A DNA stretch of 64,000 nucleotides from Cryptomeria japonica (Eukaryota > Streptophyta > Pinopsida > Cupressales > Cupressaceae). The translations under genes and the position numbers were made by a program. Numbering within the stretch: the stretch's first letter is position 1; each line of letters starts with the position of its first letter. Shown here piece by piece: positions 47,341 through 57,916 of the stretch. The stretch covers positions 506,493,373 to 506,557,372 of the forward strand of contig NC_081415.1 of the NCBI RefSeq assembly GCF_030272615.1, given 5' to 3'. The notes under the pieces were generated by a model. It made no database searches, was not told the DNA's origin, and saw only the letters and a list, made by a program, of their open reading frames with translations.

Positions 47341-48576
47341 ATCATAATTGATTATGTGAAGAAGAAATAGAGGAAGAAAAATTAGGGTGGAAGGGATAAA
47401 TGAGGAATAAATATGAAGTAGTCATGAGGTATTTGGAAAGAAGAATACGAGATGCGAGACTGCGGAGGAAAATGGGGGCAATTGAGAACTCCATGGGATT
47501 ATTGAGTTTAGGGTTTTGATGGAATGATGGTGAGATTTTGTGCACAACAAATGTGGAGAGCCAACCTAGTTTGATGTTGCCCTGAGTGACTTGCACTACT
47601 GATTATAGAAATCAGGATGCCATGAGAAAACCAGGGCGTGGACTAACTCTGTAGACAAATGGGAATTTCTTGCACACAATAATACAAGTGTTAAGAAACA
47701 CTAATACAAAGTTGTGGGTTCGTACAATGAAACCCTCAAACACACCGATACCTCTTGTACACGAGAAGGTAAGTGTTGATAAATACTAGTACCAGGTCAC
47801 CGGTTTATACAAGAAGGATCTAAAACATGCCATACTATGAAATATGCCCCAGTATGCGCCTATCATAACGTACCTGAATATGAAAGAATCTAGGCAGCCG
47901 TAAATAGTGGCAGTCATAGGGCAAAAGATGCAAGTCTATATGAAAAGATCTAACAAAATCTAACAAGTCTCTTCCTTGTGACCAAATGATACCTCTTGCC
48001 AAGAGTAGAACTAGGATGGAGGATTAGGTTGTCAGGCGAGGGAAGGAGTCATCCTTAGGGAAAAGTGGGCTTTTGGATTAGGCAAGCGATTTAATAGTTT
48101 TGGAGAGTGACCTGTGGACTTGGGATTGTTTCTCAAGACTTCTTGAAGCTTACACAGAGGCATAAAAGCTCAGTTTCAATGGGACATTCCTTGTTCATGA
48201 CTCAGGTGAAGACTCATCATCATACACATGTTTTATTGGGAGGCGGAAAAGAAGAAATGTTGCGCATGGGTGGGCTGGATGGTAGATGATTTGTAGTATC
48301 GACATGATAGACAATGGATCCGGTTATTTACCTTGGCTCCTGCACACAAGTTTTCACCAAGGTACTTGTCCATAGTGCCACCAAGTGGTTTTCACTAATG
48401 GATGAATTGTTTTTCTTTCTTTTTCTTTTTTTTTTTTTTTTTTTTTTGTGTCATAAGGCGCTTGTTTGCTAGGTTTTTCACCAAAGTGACAATTTTTTTT
48501 TTTTAGGATCTTTTTCTCATTTTTTTTTTTTTATTGATTTTTTTTTTTTTTTTGACAATTTAAGACTTTTTATGGA
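47341..48576. other. Gypsy B post-pol region
   Basis: No gene. Aligns with G1 17131-18367, including the CTGATTATAGAAATCAG hairpin at 47599-47615. The AAGTTTTCACCAAGGTAC block lies near 48348-48400. Poly(T) runs at about 48420-48560 precede the pol stop. Confidence 0.7.
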
Positions 48577-50641
48577 CTAAGCATAAAATCTTTTGAGGTG
48601 CATGATATTCATTGGATCATCCACAGGATCTCCTTTAGGAGTAGCCAACTGATAAGCTCTTGATCCATATTTCACTGTGATTACATATGGTCCAAGCCAA
48701 TTAGGCTCGAACTTGCCTTTATTTTCTCTTTCTTGTAGATTTTTTTGATTCTCCATGAGGACAAGATCACCAACTTGGAATTCTCGGGTTCTAACTTTTT
48801 TATGATAACTCATGCACAGACGGTTTTGATATACCCAGAGATGATTCAAGGCCTTGAGGTGCCTTTCATCTAATAATTCTAGCTCTTGTAAGCGGGCAAT
48901 TCTGTATTCTTCCTCTGGTAGGATGTTTTGCAGCGATACCCTTAGAGAGGGGACCTCGATCTCAATGGGAAGGATGGCTTTGGAACCAAATACTAGGGAA
49001 TAAGGAGTGGCACCTGTGGGGGTGGGGATGGAGGTGCGATAGGCCCACAATGTAGGATGGATTTGGAGGTGCCAATCACGATCTGCTTCATTGATTGTCT
49101 TTTTGAGGATTTTTATTAGGGTTTTATTAGAAGCCTTAGCTTGGCCATTGCCTTGGGGGTAATATGGAGTGGAGAAGCGGTGCTGGATGTTGAATTTTTG
49201 GCAGAGTTCTTTGACATCCTAGTTTTTAAATTGTTTACCATTATCTGTGATGATAACTTTTGGGATGCCATACTAGCAGATTAGGTAGTTTAGGATGAAC
49301 TTGGATATTTGCTTGCCGGTGGTGAAAGTAAGAGGGATAGCCTCTACCCACTTGGTGAAGTATTCGGTGGCAGTGATAATGAATTTATGTCTGTTGGAAG
49401 ATGAAGGGTGGATTTTCCCAATGAGATCGAGCCCCCACTGTGAGAAGGGCCATGGTGTAATGAATGGCTGCAATTCTTGTGACGGTGCATGAATCTTGTC
49501 GCCATGCTGCTGGCAAGGGATGCATTTATTCACATAGTTGTATGCATCTTCTTCCATTTTAGGCCAATAGTATCCTGTTCTCAAAAGTTTTTTAGCCAAT
49601 GTGAGTCCACTTGAGTGTGCCCCACAGATACCCTCGTGTACTTCGCGTAATGCCCATTCTGCTTCTTGTTTATCTAAACACCTTAGGAGGGAACCATCAA
49701 AATGCTTTTTGAACAAGGTGTTTGCAAGGATGGTGTAACAGGCACATCGACGGATGAAGGTTTGTTGTTGGGTTTTGGTGAGGTGTGGGGGAATGGTGTT
49801 GTCTTTGAGGAAAGTGAAGGTTTCTTGGTACCAAGGGGACTCAGGACCAATGAGAACATACACCATTTCAGACTCTGGTAGGTCATATGCTGGTATAAAC
49901 AATTGCTCGACCAAGATCTCACACTTCTGACTGTGTGCTGGCATTTGAAGGAGGGAGCCAATGGTGGCCATTGCGTCTGCAGCCCTATTGTTTGTTCGTG
50001 GGATTTGATCAAACTTGATTGCCATGAAATGTTGCTTAAGATCTTTAACCATGGTACGGTAAGGAAGGAGTTTATCATCTTTTGTCTGGTATTCATCATT
50101 GACTTGTTTTATGACGAGCTAGGAATCGCCATAGACTTGTAATTCCTTTATTTTCCAGTGGACAGCCAAGCATAAACCTATGATGAGGGCCTCGTATTCT
50201 GCTATGTTGTTGATACATGCAAAGGCTATCTTTATGATTTTAGGATGCCATCTCCTTGAGGTGTGACCAATAATATTCCTGCCCCCGATCCATTTTGAGT
50301 GTAGGAGCCATCAAAATACAATTGCCATGTGGAGGATGTGGTAACAGTCATAATGAACTCATCTGGTAATTCTGTGAGAAGAGGATGGTCACTTGGAAGT
50401 GGAGCTTCAGCCAACTAATCTGCAATGACTTGTCCCTTGATTGCTTTTCTGTCCACATATTCAATGTCAAACTCACTTAAGAGCATGACCCATTTAGCCG
50501 TTTGACCAGTGAGAGCAACTTTGGACAAGAGATATTTAAGTGGATCGATTTTAGCAATTAGTTTTGTTTTGTTGTTTAGCATATAGTGTCAGAGTTTTTG
50601 TATGCTAAACACCAATTCCAAGCATGCTCTTTCAATGGGTG
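48577..50641 (-). pseudogene. Gypsy B pol fragment: RNase H and integrase
   Basis: Integrase C-terminus at 49050-48577 (WAYRTSIPTPTGATPYSL, GKFEPNWLGPYV, ending LKRFYA). Integrase zinc and N-terminal core at 50052-49273 (VHEGICGAHSSG, CIPCQQHGDK, WGLDLIGKIHPSSSN). The second RNase H lies at about 50414-50052 (LYFDGSYTQNGSGAG). The connection and end of the first RNase H run to the cut at 50641. A frame break near 49270-49200 and stops near 50120 and 50420 inactivate it. Confidence 0.88.
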
Positions 50642-52080
50642 TGATGCCCTCCTAAATGGCACAATTGTTAGTTCAAGATCAAACAACACAAAACACACAA
50701 GATGTTAGAGTTAGTCAATCAAAAACCAAAACAAATGAAGGCATTCCAAGAGAGATACTAAAAACACATGCTAATGAATCTAACTAAAGAAGTAAGACAA
50801 TGAGACATCTCCAACTATCTCCTAGCATGAGATTAGCTCCTTCTCCCTTGTTCCTCTCCTCTCCAAGTTCCAAAATAGTGTAGCTCTCAGCAGCTTTTTG
50901 CACTATGGATGCTTATGGAGGATTGAGATTTGTAGAATAGCTCCAAACATGAAATGAAAAGCTATTTTTAATGCTAAAATGATTGATTTTACTAAAAAGA
51001 CAATATTTAGTTATGCTATGCTAAATGCTCTCTAAAATGGCTATAGTCTAAATGCTTACAAGTTTTTAGGATCTGGATTATGAAGGAATGGGCTCTATTT
51101 ATAGAAAAAATGGAGCAATGGATGGCCAGGATTGAAGGGTTTAATCAAGGGTCAAGCTTGAAAGTTGGGGATCCATGTGCACAATTTGCACCAATAAAAT
51201 AGTGACAAGTGTCAACACAGGATTGGGTTGAGAGAAGAGGTTGGAGGCATTAAAGGCCTGAGAAGACCTCATGGTTATCTAGAAGGTAAGGGTCAAGCCT
51301 AAATTAGGATTACCCACTGGATTAGGAGTTAATCCAAGGATAAACCTTTGTGCAAATGATTAAGAGATAATCATGGTCAAAGCATTAATGACCTGATGAG
51401 ACCCTTGGGTTGGGTAGAGGTTGAGTCAAAACAAATGTTTTAACCATGTAGGAGGGTTTGGGTTAACCATTAATGGTTATTGGAGACTTTGGGGATTAAG
51501 TGGTTGAAAGTTGGAAGCCTTTAATGGTTTTCAAAGACTTTGGGGTTTTTGGTGGTTGAAGGTTGAAAACCTTCAATGGTTATCCAAGACTTTGGGCCAT
51601 TTGAGAAGTGACTCCCTTTTGCTTATGAATGTGACAATAATTAGGGGATGGATTAGGCTAATTAGGAAGGGGTTAGAAGAATCTAGAAGGGGATTAGATT
51701 TTGCAAGTGGATTTGGTGGGTGAGGGAAAATAGGATTTTATTTAAAATAAAAATTCATTTATTTCAAAATGTGTGCAAGTTGCATTTGTAGGAAAATGCA
51801 AGTGGGGTGGGGATAATGATTTAAATAAATGTTTTATTTAATTTATTTAAAAGAGGAAAAGGGGGATTTAATTAAATAAATTGATTTTATTTATTTAATT
51901 GATTTGTATTTGGTTTAATGAATTAATTAAAATAAATTGAATAATTTATTTAATTAATAGAAGAATGTTTGGGGATAAATTAATTAAATATTAATTTAAT
52001 TAACTGATGGCTAGTGGATTTTTAATCAAATAAATACGAAATATTCATTTAATTAAGCTGGACAGATTTATGTGACTACA
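50642..52080 (-). repeat. 3' LTR of gypsy C
   Basis: 1439 bp from TGATGCCC (left) to GTGACTACA (right); on the minus strand it starts TGTAGTCACA. The minus-strand TATA (TATAAATAG) is at 51095-51103. The block around it aligns with the LTR of A (CATCCATTGC and TATAAATAGAGC), but the 3' ends of the two LTRs differ. So C belongs to a related but separate family. Confidence 0.88.
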
Positions 52081-52095
52081 TTTGCCCCTCTTTGA
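52081..52095 (-). other. Polypurine tract of gypsy C
   Basis: The minus strand reads TCAAAGAGGGGCAAA next to the LTR start. Confidence 0.9.
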
Positions 52096-52389
52096 GATGG
52101 TGCGGTTTATTGCGTCGTTTCAAAGAAAGAAAAATAGGTGTGAAGAAATGCCCCATAAAATGTAAATTTAATGGGTGGTATGCCCTCTCGAGAGATGGGC
52201 CGAAAAATTTCGAAAAATCGGGCGATCTCTCGAAAAAGAATGAAAATTGGCAGGGTGATAGAAGAGAAGAAGTTAGGTATACTGGTTAAAAATAGAAGAA
52301 ATCGGGGGAAACATGGAGAAATGGGGGGCTCGGGAAGTTCACGGGGACCACGGCGATGAGCGGGGCGAAGTTACGGTGACGGCGGGGGG

Positions 52390-52396
52390 TATAAAT
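52390..52396 (+). promoter_or_regulatory. TATA box for the C antisense PMD gene
   Basis: TATAAAT within GGGGGGTATAAATGGGG, about 100 bp upstream of the exon 1 ATG (52493). The conserved ATGCCCC / CTCGAGAGAT boxes lie farther upstream (52148-52198). Confidence 0.7.
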
Positions 52397-52492
52397 GGGG
52401 TGAAAGGGGGGAAAGTAGGATCATTTGTGACCGCGACCAGTTGAAAACTATAGCTCTGACAGTGACATTTGGAGGAGCAAGGAGGAGCTACG

Positions 52493-52567
52493 ATGCCGTT
52501 TCCGATCACCGAGCACCGATTTGAGCGAGTCCGCCGGTACCAGCGCCCAGCCGACTATGGACCAGCG
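52493..52567 (+). CDS. Antisense PMD gene of C, exon 1
   Basis: 25 codons, beginning MPFPITEHRFERVRRYQRP and ending at GTACGC (donor at 52568). Codon-for-codon alignment with the exon 1 copies in A (42401-42327) and G1 (13417-13494), each ending at a GT donor, supports it as a real exon although it is very short. The splice is in phase 0. Confidence 0.75.
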
Positions 52568-53238
52568 GTACGCAAATTCGAAAACTCACTTTTTATGCAT
52601 TTTTGATATGTTTTTAGCTTAGTCCAAGTCAAGTCGGAGCAAGAGCGCTGGAACTAGATTTTTAGCGCTTTTGCTCCATGAACTAGCGCTATTGTGCCGC
52701 AATAGCGCTTTTGTAGGTTAGTTTTAGCGCTTTTGAATGTATTAGCGCTTTTGCAGGCAAGTTTGAACGCTTTTGATAAAGTAGCGCTACGGTATAGTTA
52801 ATTGAGCGCTATTGACTCGTAATAGCGCTATTGTAGAGTGGTTTTAGCGCGTTTGTTTTTGTAGCGCTATTGTAGGGCTGTTTGAGCGCTATTGATGTTG
52901 TTGTAGCGCTATTGTTCAGAATGAACGCTATTGTAATTTAAATAGCGCTTTTGCCTTAGGATAACAAGATGCCCCAGTTTCGGACAAAACAAATCTCCTG
53001 ATGCCTAGCGATTGATGGATGATGAGGTGAAGTGGGAGTTGTTTTGAACCATAGCAGCCCGATGAGACTTAGGTCATTTGTTAGGATAAATGCCTGTTGA
53101 AGTCTAGGCGGCCATGATTGCTTACCTGTTGAGACCCGAAGATACTTGATCAAAGTATCTGATGATAGTCTAGGTTTAAACTTAAGAAAGTTTGATAACA
53201 AAACAACTGATGGTGTTTGGATGAACGTCTATGTGCAG
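52568..53238 (+). other. Intron of the C PMD gene with an AGCGC array
   Basis: GTACGC...CTATGTGCAG, 671 bp. Bases 52640-52960 hold 14 exact AGCGC copies plus two AACGC variants, mostly TAGCGCTTTTG or TAGCGCTATTG, every 15-30 bp. The intron also contains a reading frame that joins exon 2 (from about 53146). Hence an unspliced start inside the intron is an alternative. Confidence 0.72.
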
Positions 53239-55227
53239 GAGGATCTGCGCGTGTTGCAGTTACGCGAGCGCCACCCCGCGACACAGGGATTGCGGGATCG
53301 ATTGACGCAGATAGAGATTGATTGTATTGCGGCTACTGGCCTCTACGAGGTGATGCATATGCCCGTGATTCGGATGAATCACGGCCTGATCACAGCATTG
53401 GCAGAGCGATGGCACAGTGAGACGTGCACGTTCCATCTGGCCCAGGGCGAGATGATGGTGACTTTAGAGGACGTGTGGCGTATCCTTCAGATTCCGATTC
53501 GGGGTCAGCTGGTGACATATGATCGATCTTGGGGGACGGTGTCTTGCCAGAGGATTTTTGATGAGGATGTATACATCGATGATGGCTCGATCGCATGGGA
53601 GGATATAGCGGCACTATATGAGCCCCTTCCAGCAGTATTGTCAGGGATCGTCGGAGGACTTCTGTGTCCCGACAGGCGGTCACATGGATTGGCGGTCGGG
53701 TGGGGACAGGTTATAGAGATGATGGTGACTGAGGGGACCCGATATGCCTGGGGGCCGTGCGTGTTAGCGCACATGTATCAGGAGTTACACGAGGTAGTGT
53801 ACAGAGGGCGGGGGTCGCTAGCAGTGGGCATGACGCTGCTGCATGTGTGGGCATGGGAGCACCTACCAGTGACTCGACCGGTGAGTCTGAGATTCCGAGC
53901 CGTGGACCAGCCCTATATGTTTATGTATAGTGGTATGATGAGCCAGCCCCACTTGGGGAAGCTAGAGTGGTGGCGGCGGGCATTAGATGATTTGGATGCA
54001 GTGATCTGGCGGCCATACTTGGAGTGTGAGCCATGGGAGGATGATGCGGAGGCACTGCCGTATTGCTTTATGACCCGATTCCTCATTGGGAGGACCTCTT
54101 ATCATGTAGAGAGATAGGTGCCGGGACGGGTGATGAGGCAGTTTGGACGGCAGCAGGGACTACCGAGTGGATCAGGGGAGTATGCACGAGTGATCCGAGA
54201 GCGGTATGCATGGGGTCTAGTGCTACCGTATGATCAGGCACTGGCAGAGTTTCAGACACTGCAGACGAGGCCATGGGACTTACGACCGAGGGTCGTGGAT
54301 GCAGGGGTTACAGCAGAGTATACACAATATCGGGCGGCGCACCCGATCCTACGGATATCAGACCCAGCTGAGCCGATCCCAGCTTTTGAGGATGAGAGAG
54401 GACGAGGACGAGGACGGAGAGAAGGAGGTCGAGAAGGAGGAGGAGGAGGAGGAGGAGGTGGAGGAGGAGGAGGAGGAGGTGGTGGAGGTGGAGGAGGTGG
54501 AGGAGGTTTGGGGATGCCGAGGCAGCGGAGAGGGAGAGGTGGACTACCTCTGCAGATATCACAGGGACCTTTGATGCAGGGAGGAGTGCAACTGAGTGGG
54601 AGGGGGATGGAGAGAGAGATCCCGATGGATACAGGTGCAGGAGAGGGTGGTACAGGGGAGGGTGGTGCTGGGGGTGATACAGGTGCAGCAGCCATGGATA
54701 TGGGGGAGGGAGCTACTGGGGATCTGCGGGAGCACATGATAGGTTATTTGCAGACCCGGGTGGAGAGATTAGAGGCGGAGGTAGCAGCTAGAGATGTGCA
54801 GCTATTTGCACGTGAGGCAGAGCTGACAATGGTGCTGCGGGAGAGAGATACAGCAGTGGAGAGATTGGCGGAGCTGCAGGAGAGAGTCCGAGCAGGAGCA
54901 CAGGGTCCGTCAGGGGAGACTATGAGGCAGTTTGGGCGAGCGCAGGCTGAGATAGAGTACTGGCGAGGTTTATATGAGCAGGTTGTGCCATTCAGTCAGC
55001 GAGCTCTCAGTTATACCCAGATGTGACAGTCGAGATCCGAGCGATCACAGCGGATGCAGAGCAGTGGGGGAGTGATGGGTCCGTTGAGGCGGGATAGATC
55101 AGGAGATGCAGGAGGGAGTGGGGGTTCGATGAGGCCTCCACGGAGAGATGGATCAGGTGGTGCCGGTACCAGCGGTGGAGTAGGTAGGGGTGGGGCAGGT
55201 ACAGCATCTGGCCAGAGCGGCATTTGA
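53239..55227 (+). CDS. Antisense PMD protein of C, exon 2
   Basis: 1989 nt in one frame with two in-frame stops (TAG at 54115, TGA at 55024). With exon 1 the frame is about 687 codons. The plant mobile domain (about the first 300 codons) shows NHGLITALAERWHSETCTFHL, GEMMVTLEDVWRILQIPI and GRGSLAVGMTLLHVWAWEH. A charged and poly-glycine stretch from a GGA/GGT run is at about 54437-54512. A coiled-coil-like segment follows (about 54760-54900, TRVERLEAEVAARDVQLF), then an Arg/Gly/Ser-rich tail. The protein is probably nuclear by family. Both stops could be single C-to-T changes, or the gene may end early. It lies antisense to gag-pol. Confidence 0.75.
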
Positions 55228-56400
55228 GAGAGCATTTTTGCATACATGTATTGTATCATTTGTCTATTTTTGGGCTGTATCTTGGATGGCTCTTGGTAGC
55301 CGATTTTGTAGACTTCATTGGACTCTGATATATGAGATGATATATATGAGGAGATCCCATATTGTGATGATTATGCATGTGATGATGTATGGATGTTTTA
55401 TGCATGATGATGATTTATCGCTTAGATGGATATGTGTACATGTATGCATTTGATGAGATGTTTCTTGTATGCATGTTTTTATGATGATGGATGATGTTGT
55501 ATACTGACATATGAATGCAGGTTTATATGTGTATGATATATGTTTTTATGATGAGTTATGATGTGAGATACTGACATATGAATGCAGGATGATATGTTTT
55601 TATGATGAATTATGTAATGCTTTATGTATGGAATGCTATGATGATATATGCTTATGCTTTGATGTATGAACAGGATTTTATGATGTTTCTTATTTGTGAT
55701 GCAATGATAAGATGATTTATGTGACGATGTTAATGTAATGGTTAGATGAATGATTTTATGTATGGATATGCATCTAGATGTGTGTTTAGATGAATGTAAT
55801 ACGGATAAACAAAATGTTTTAAGTGCAAATGTTTATATGAGAAATGCAGATGGGTAAACAAATGTAAAGTACCAGTGTTTATATGATGATTTTAAAATGA
55901 ATATAGATGAATAAACAAATGTAAAGTACAAGTGTTTATATGATAATGCCTAAATGAATGATTCTAAATGCGTTTTAAATATGTTTGTAAGTGCAAATGA
56001 TAACGGGATGATACTATAACTAATGAGAATAATAACCGCACCTTAATGTAATGATAATAAAGGCAAATGTGAATGAATCCTAAAATGAACATTATAAGAT
56101 ACTTAGTAATGAATGAATGCATCTTTTAATGATAAAGAAATGAATGCAACTGATAAATGATGAAAATTTTAATGAACTGATAATGGATAATTTACACTGG
56201 ATGAAATGCTTAGTAAATGATTTAAAACAACCAAAAACAATTTGATCTTATGAATAAATCTAATTATTTATGATTGATGTAATGATGAAAATGATTTTGT
56301 TAATGAAAACTAATCGCAATGCAAGATGCACCTAAATGCAATGATGATATGACCATGAGGAATGCAAGGCTTTTAAGACTTTGCATGATGCATTGATGAT
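55228..56400. repeat. ATG-rich spacer of gypsy C
   Basis: Simple-sequence-like DNA of ATGATG, TATGATG, GAATGCAGG and AAATGTAAAGTACAAGTG words. It has imperfect local repeats, for example CTGACATATGAATGCAGG at about 55504 and 55571. It separates the convergent 3' ends of the PMD gene and pol, as in G1. Confidence 0.75.
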
Positions 56401-57916
56401 GTATCAGAGTACTCGGTCATGATTTGTATCCAAGACTAGCTTTATTGGTCATTTGTTTGCATGTAAAACATCTATATGAATAAGTGAACAGATGGGTGAT
56501 ATGCAACGGAATGCAATATATAAACAGATGAGATGAAATGGCGATCCATAGTGCTCTATTTTCATCATTGAGCTTTAAAATGTTGGAAGAGAATACAAGC
56601 ATCTTGACACAATAATTCAAGATGATCTGAGTATTTCTTTCATGGATTTTAATATAGCAAGTTAATACAAACGACTTGATATAAGGGTCAAGTCGACCAG
56701 AGTATTGCTTGCGGAACAGACAAGGATTATCTCCTTTCGTGCATGACTTGGATCATCCTCCTTGATCTTAGGCTGATCAGATCCTGAGACAAGTGCATAC
56801 CGTACTAAGAAAATAAAACCTTTATCCAATTTGGAGGAAGAGGAACCAAAGAATGAGTATTGTACCTGCAAACAAACAGCATATATATACATAAAGAATA
56901 AAGAATATGGATCCTTGGTAATGGTTCATGCCCATATGGTCGAGGTATACGCTGTAGTCAGCAAGCCGTAGTGATCTATGACTGCATTTGGCATAAGATT
57001 ACGTAGCTTAGTGAACTTCCCACGTAGACACCATTAGTACATGCCCCAGAACTTCATCGGAAGTAATGCGCAAATGATACAAAAACAATGTTGAAAAGAT
57101 CCTGATACCGATAAACGAACGATTGTACTCACAAATCAACCAAGTATTTGATAGCCTAACAGAATTTTCTTGTCAAAGAAAACGTCATCTTGTCTTTGTT
57201 TTGGTAAGGAAGGATGCATCCTTGTTGAAGACAGTTTGATTGTTGATGTTGATTGTGTTGGTCGAGTGATAAGTGGTCATTTGTGTGAGTAGTTTGTCAA
57301 TGTTTATTTTGGTATCTGCATGGATGGGTATGTACAAGGTGTTGCCATGTTTTTGTGTGATTCTTGATGTTTTCTAATGTTTTTGGATTTTGTATTGTTT
57401 TGAATGTTTTTGGTATTTTTGGGAGATATTTTTGAATGTTTTTGGATTTTTGCGAGACATTTTTGAATGTTTTTGGATTTTTGCGAGACATTTTTGAATG
57501 TTTTTGCCAATGAATCACCAGTAATGTAGAATCCACTTCCATCATCTAGATTGTAAGGGCATGGCCCCCAAGTTAGACATGATTTATGAAAAAGCGGGAT
57601 GCCAGACGCATGAAGTACTTTCTTGGATTACAGATCAAATAACAAGCCATGGTTAGATGGATGGATGTATGTATGTGTGCATGAATGTGATCGCAACGAG
57701 CCTGAAAGATACTGGAGCCATTGCTTTTATGAGTGGCGCCTGTTTGCCAGGTTTTCACCATCGCACTTATCCAAGGTGCCACCGGAGTGGTTGTTCACCG
57801 TTTGAATGCATGATTTTTCTTTACTTTTTTGAATGTTTTTGTATTTTCTTCAGGACATTTTCTGAATGTTTTTGGTATTTTTCTGATATGTAGGGGAGCC
57901 TGATGCTCTATACAGC
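56401..57916. other. Gypsy C post-pol region
   Basis: No gene. A single GGTAAGGAAGGATGCATCCT unit (about 57200-57222) resembles the repeat unit amplified in B. Bases 57360-57510 carry about three to four copies of a 33-bp GAATGTTTTTGGATTTTTGC unit. The AGGTTTTCACC block lies near 57750. Short frames here read the repeats and are not genes. Confidence 0.7.

Larger units (their letters stand above)
45479..50641 (-). mobile_element. Gypsy element B (G1 relative), 3' part, cut by C
   Basis: Minus-strand gypsy inside copia D. Left to right: 3' LTR, polypurine tract, tandem array, conserved 3' region, integrase and RNase H. Pol is cut at 50642 by the LTR of C; the rest lies beyond the window. Unlike G1, A and C it has no antisense PMD gene: only about 2 kb lies between polypurine tract and pol, part of it a 12-unit minisatellite. 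TCAAA at 45474-45478 is a possible left target duplication. Confidence 0.85.

Noticed and set aside
54252-54737. Minus-strand proline-rich frame resembling an extensin
   Set aside because: It is the complement of the poly-glycine GGA/GGT run of the PMD gene; the proline run is only the reverse reading of that microsatellite.
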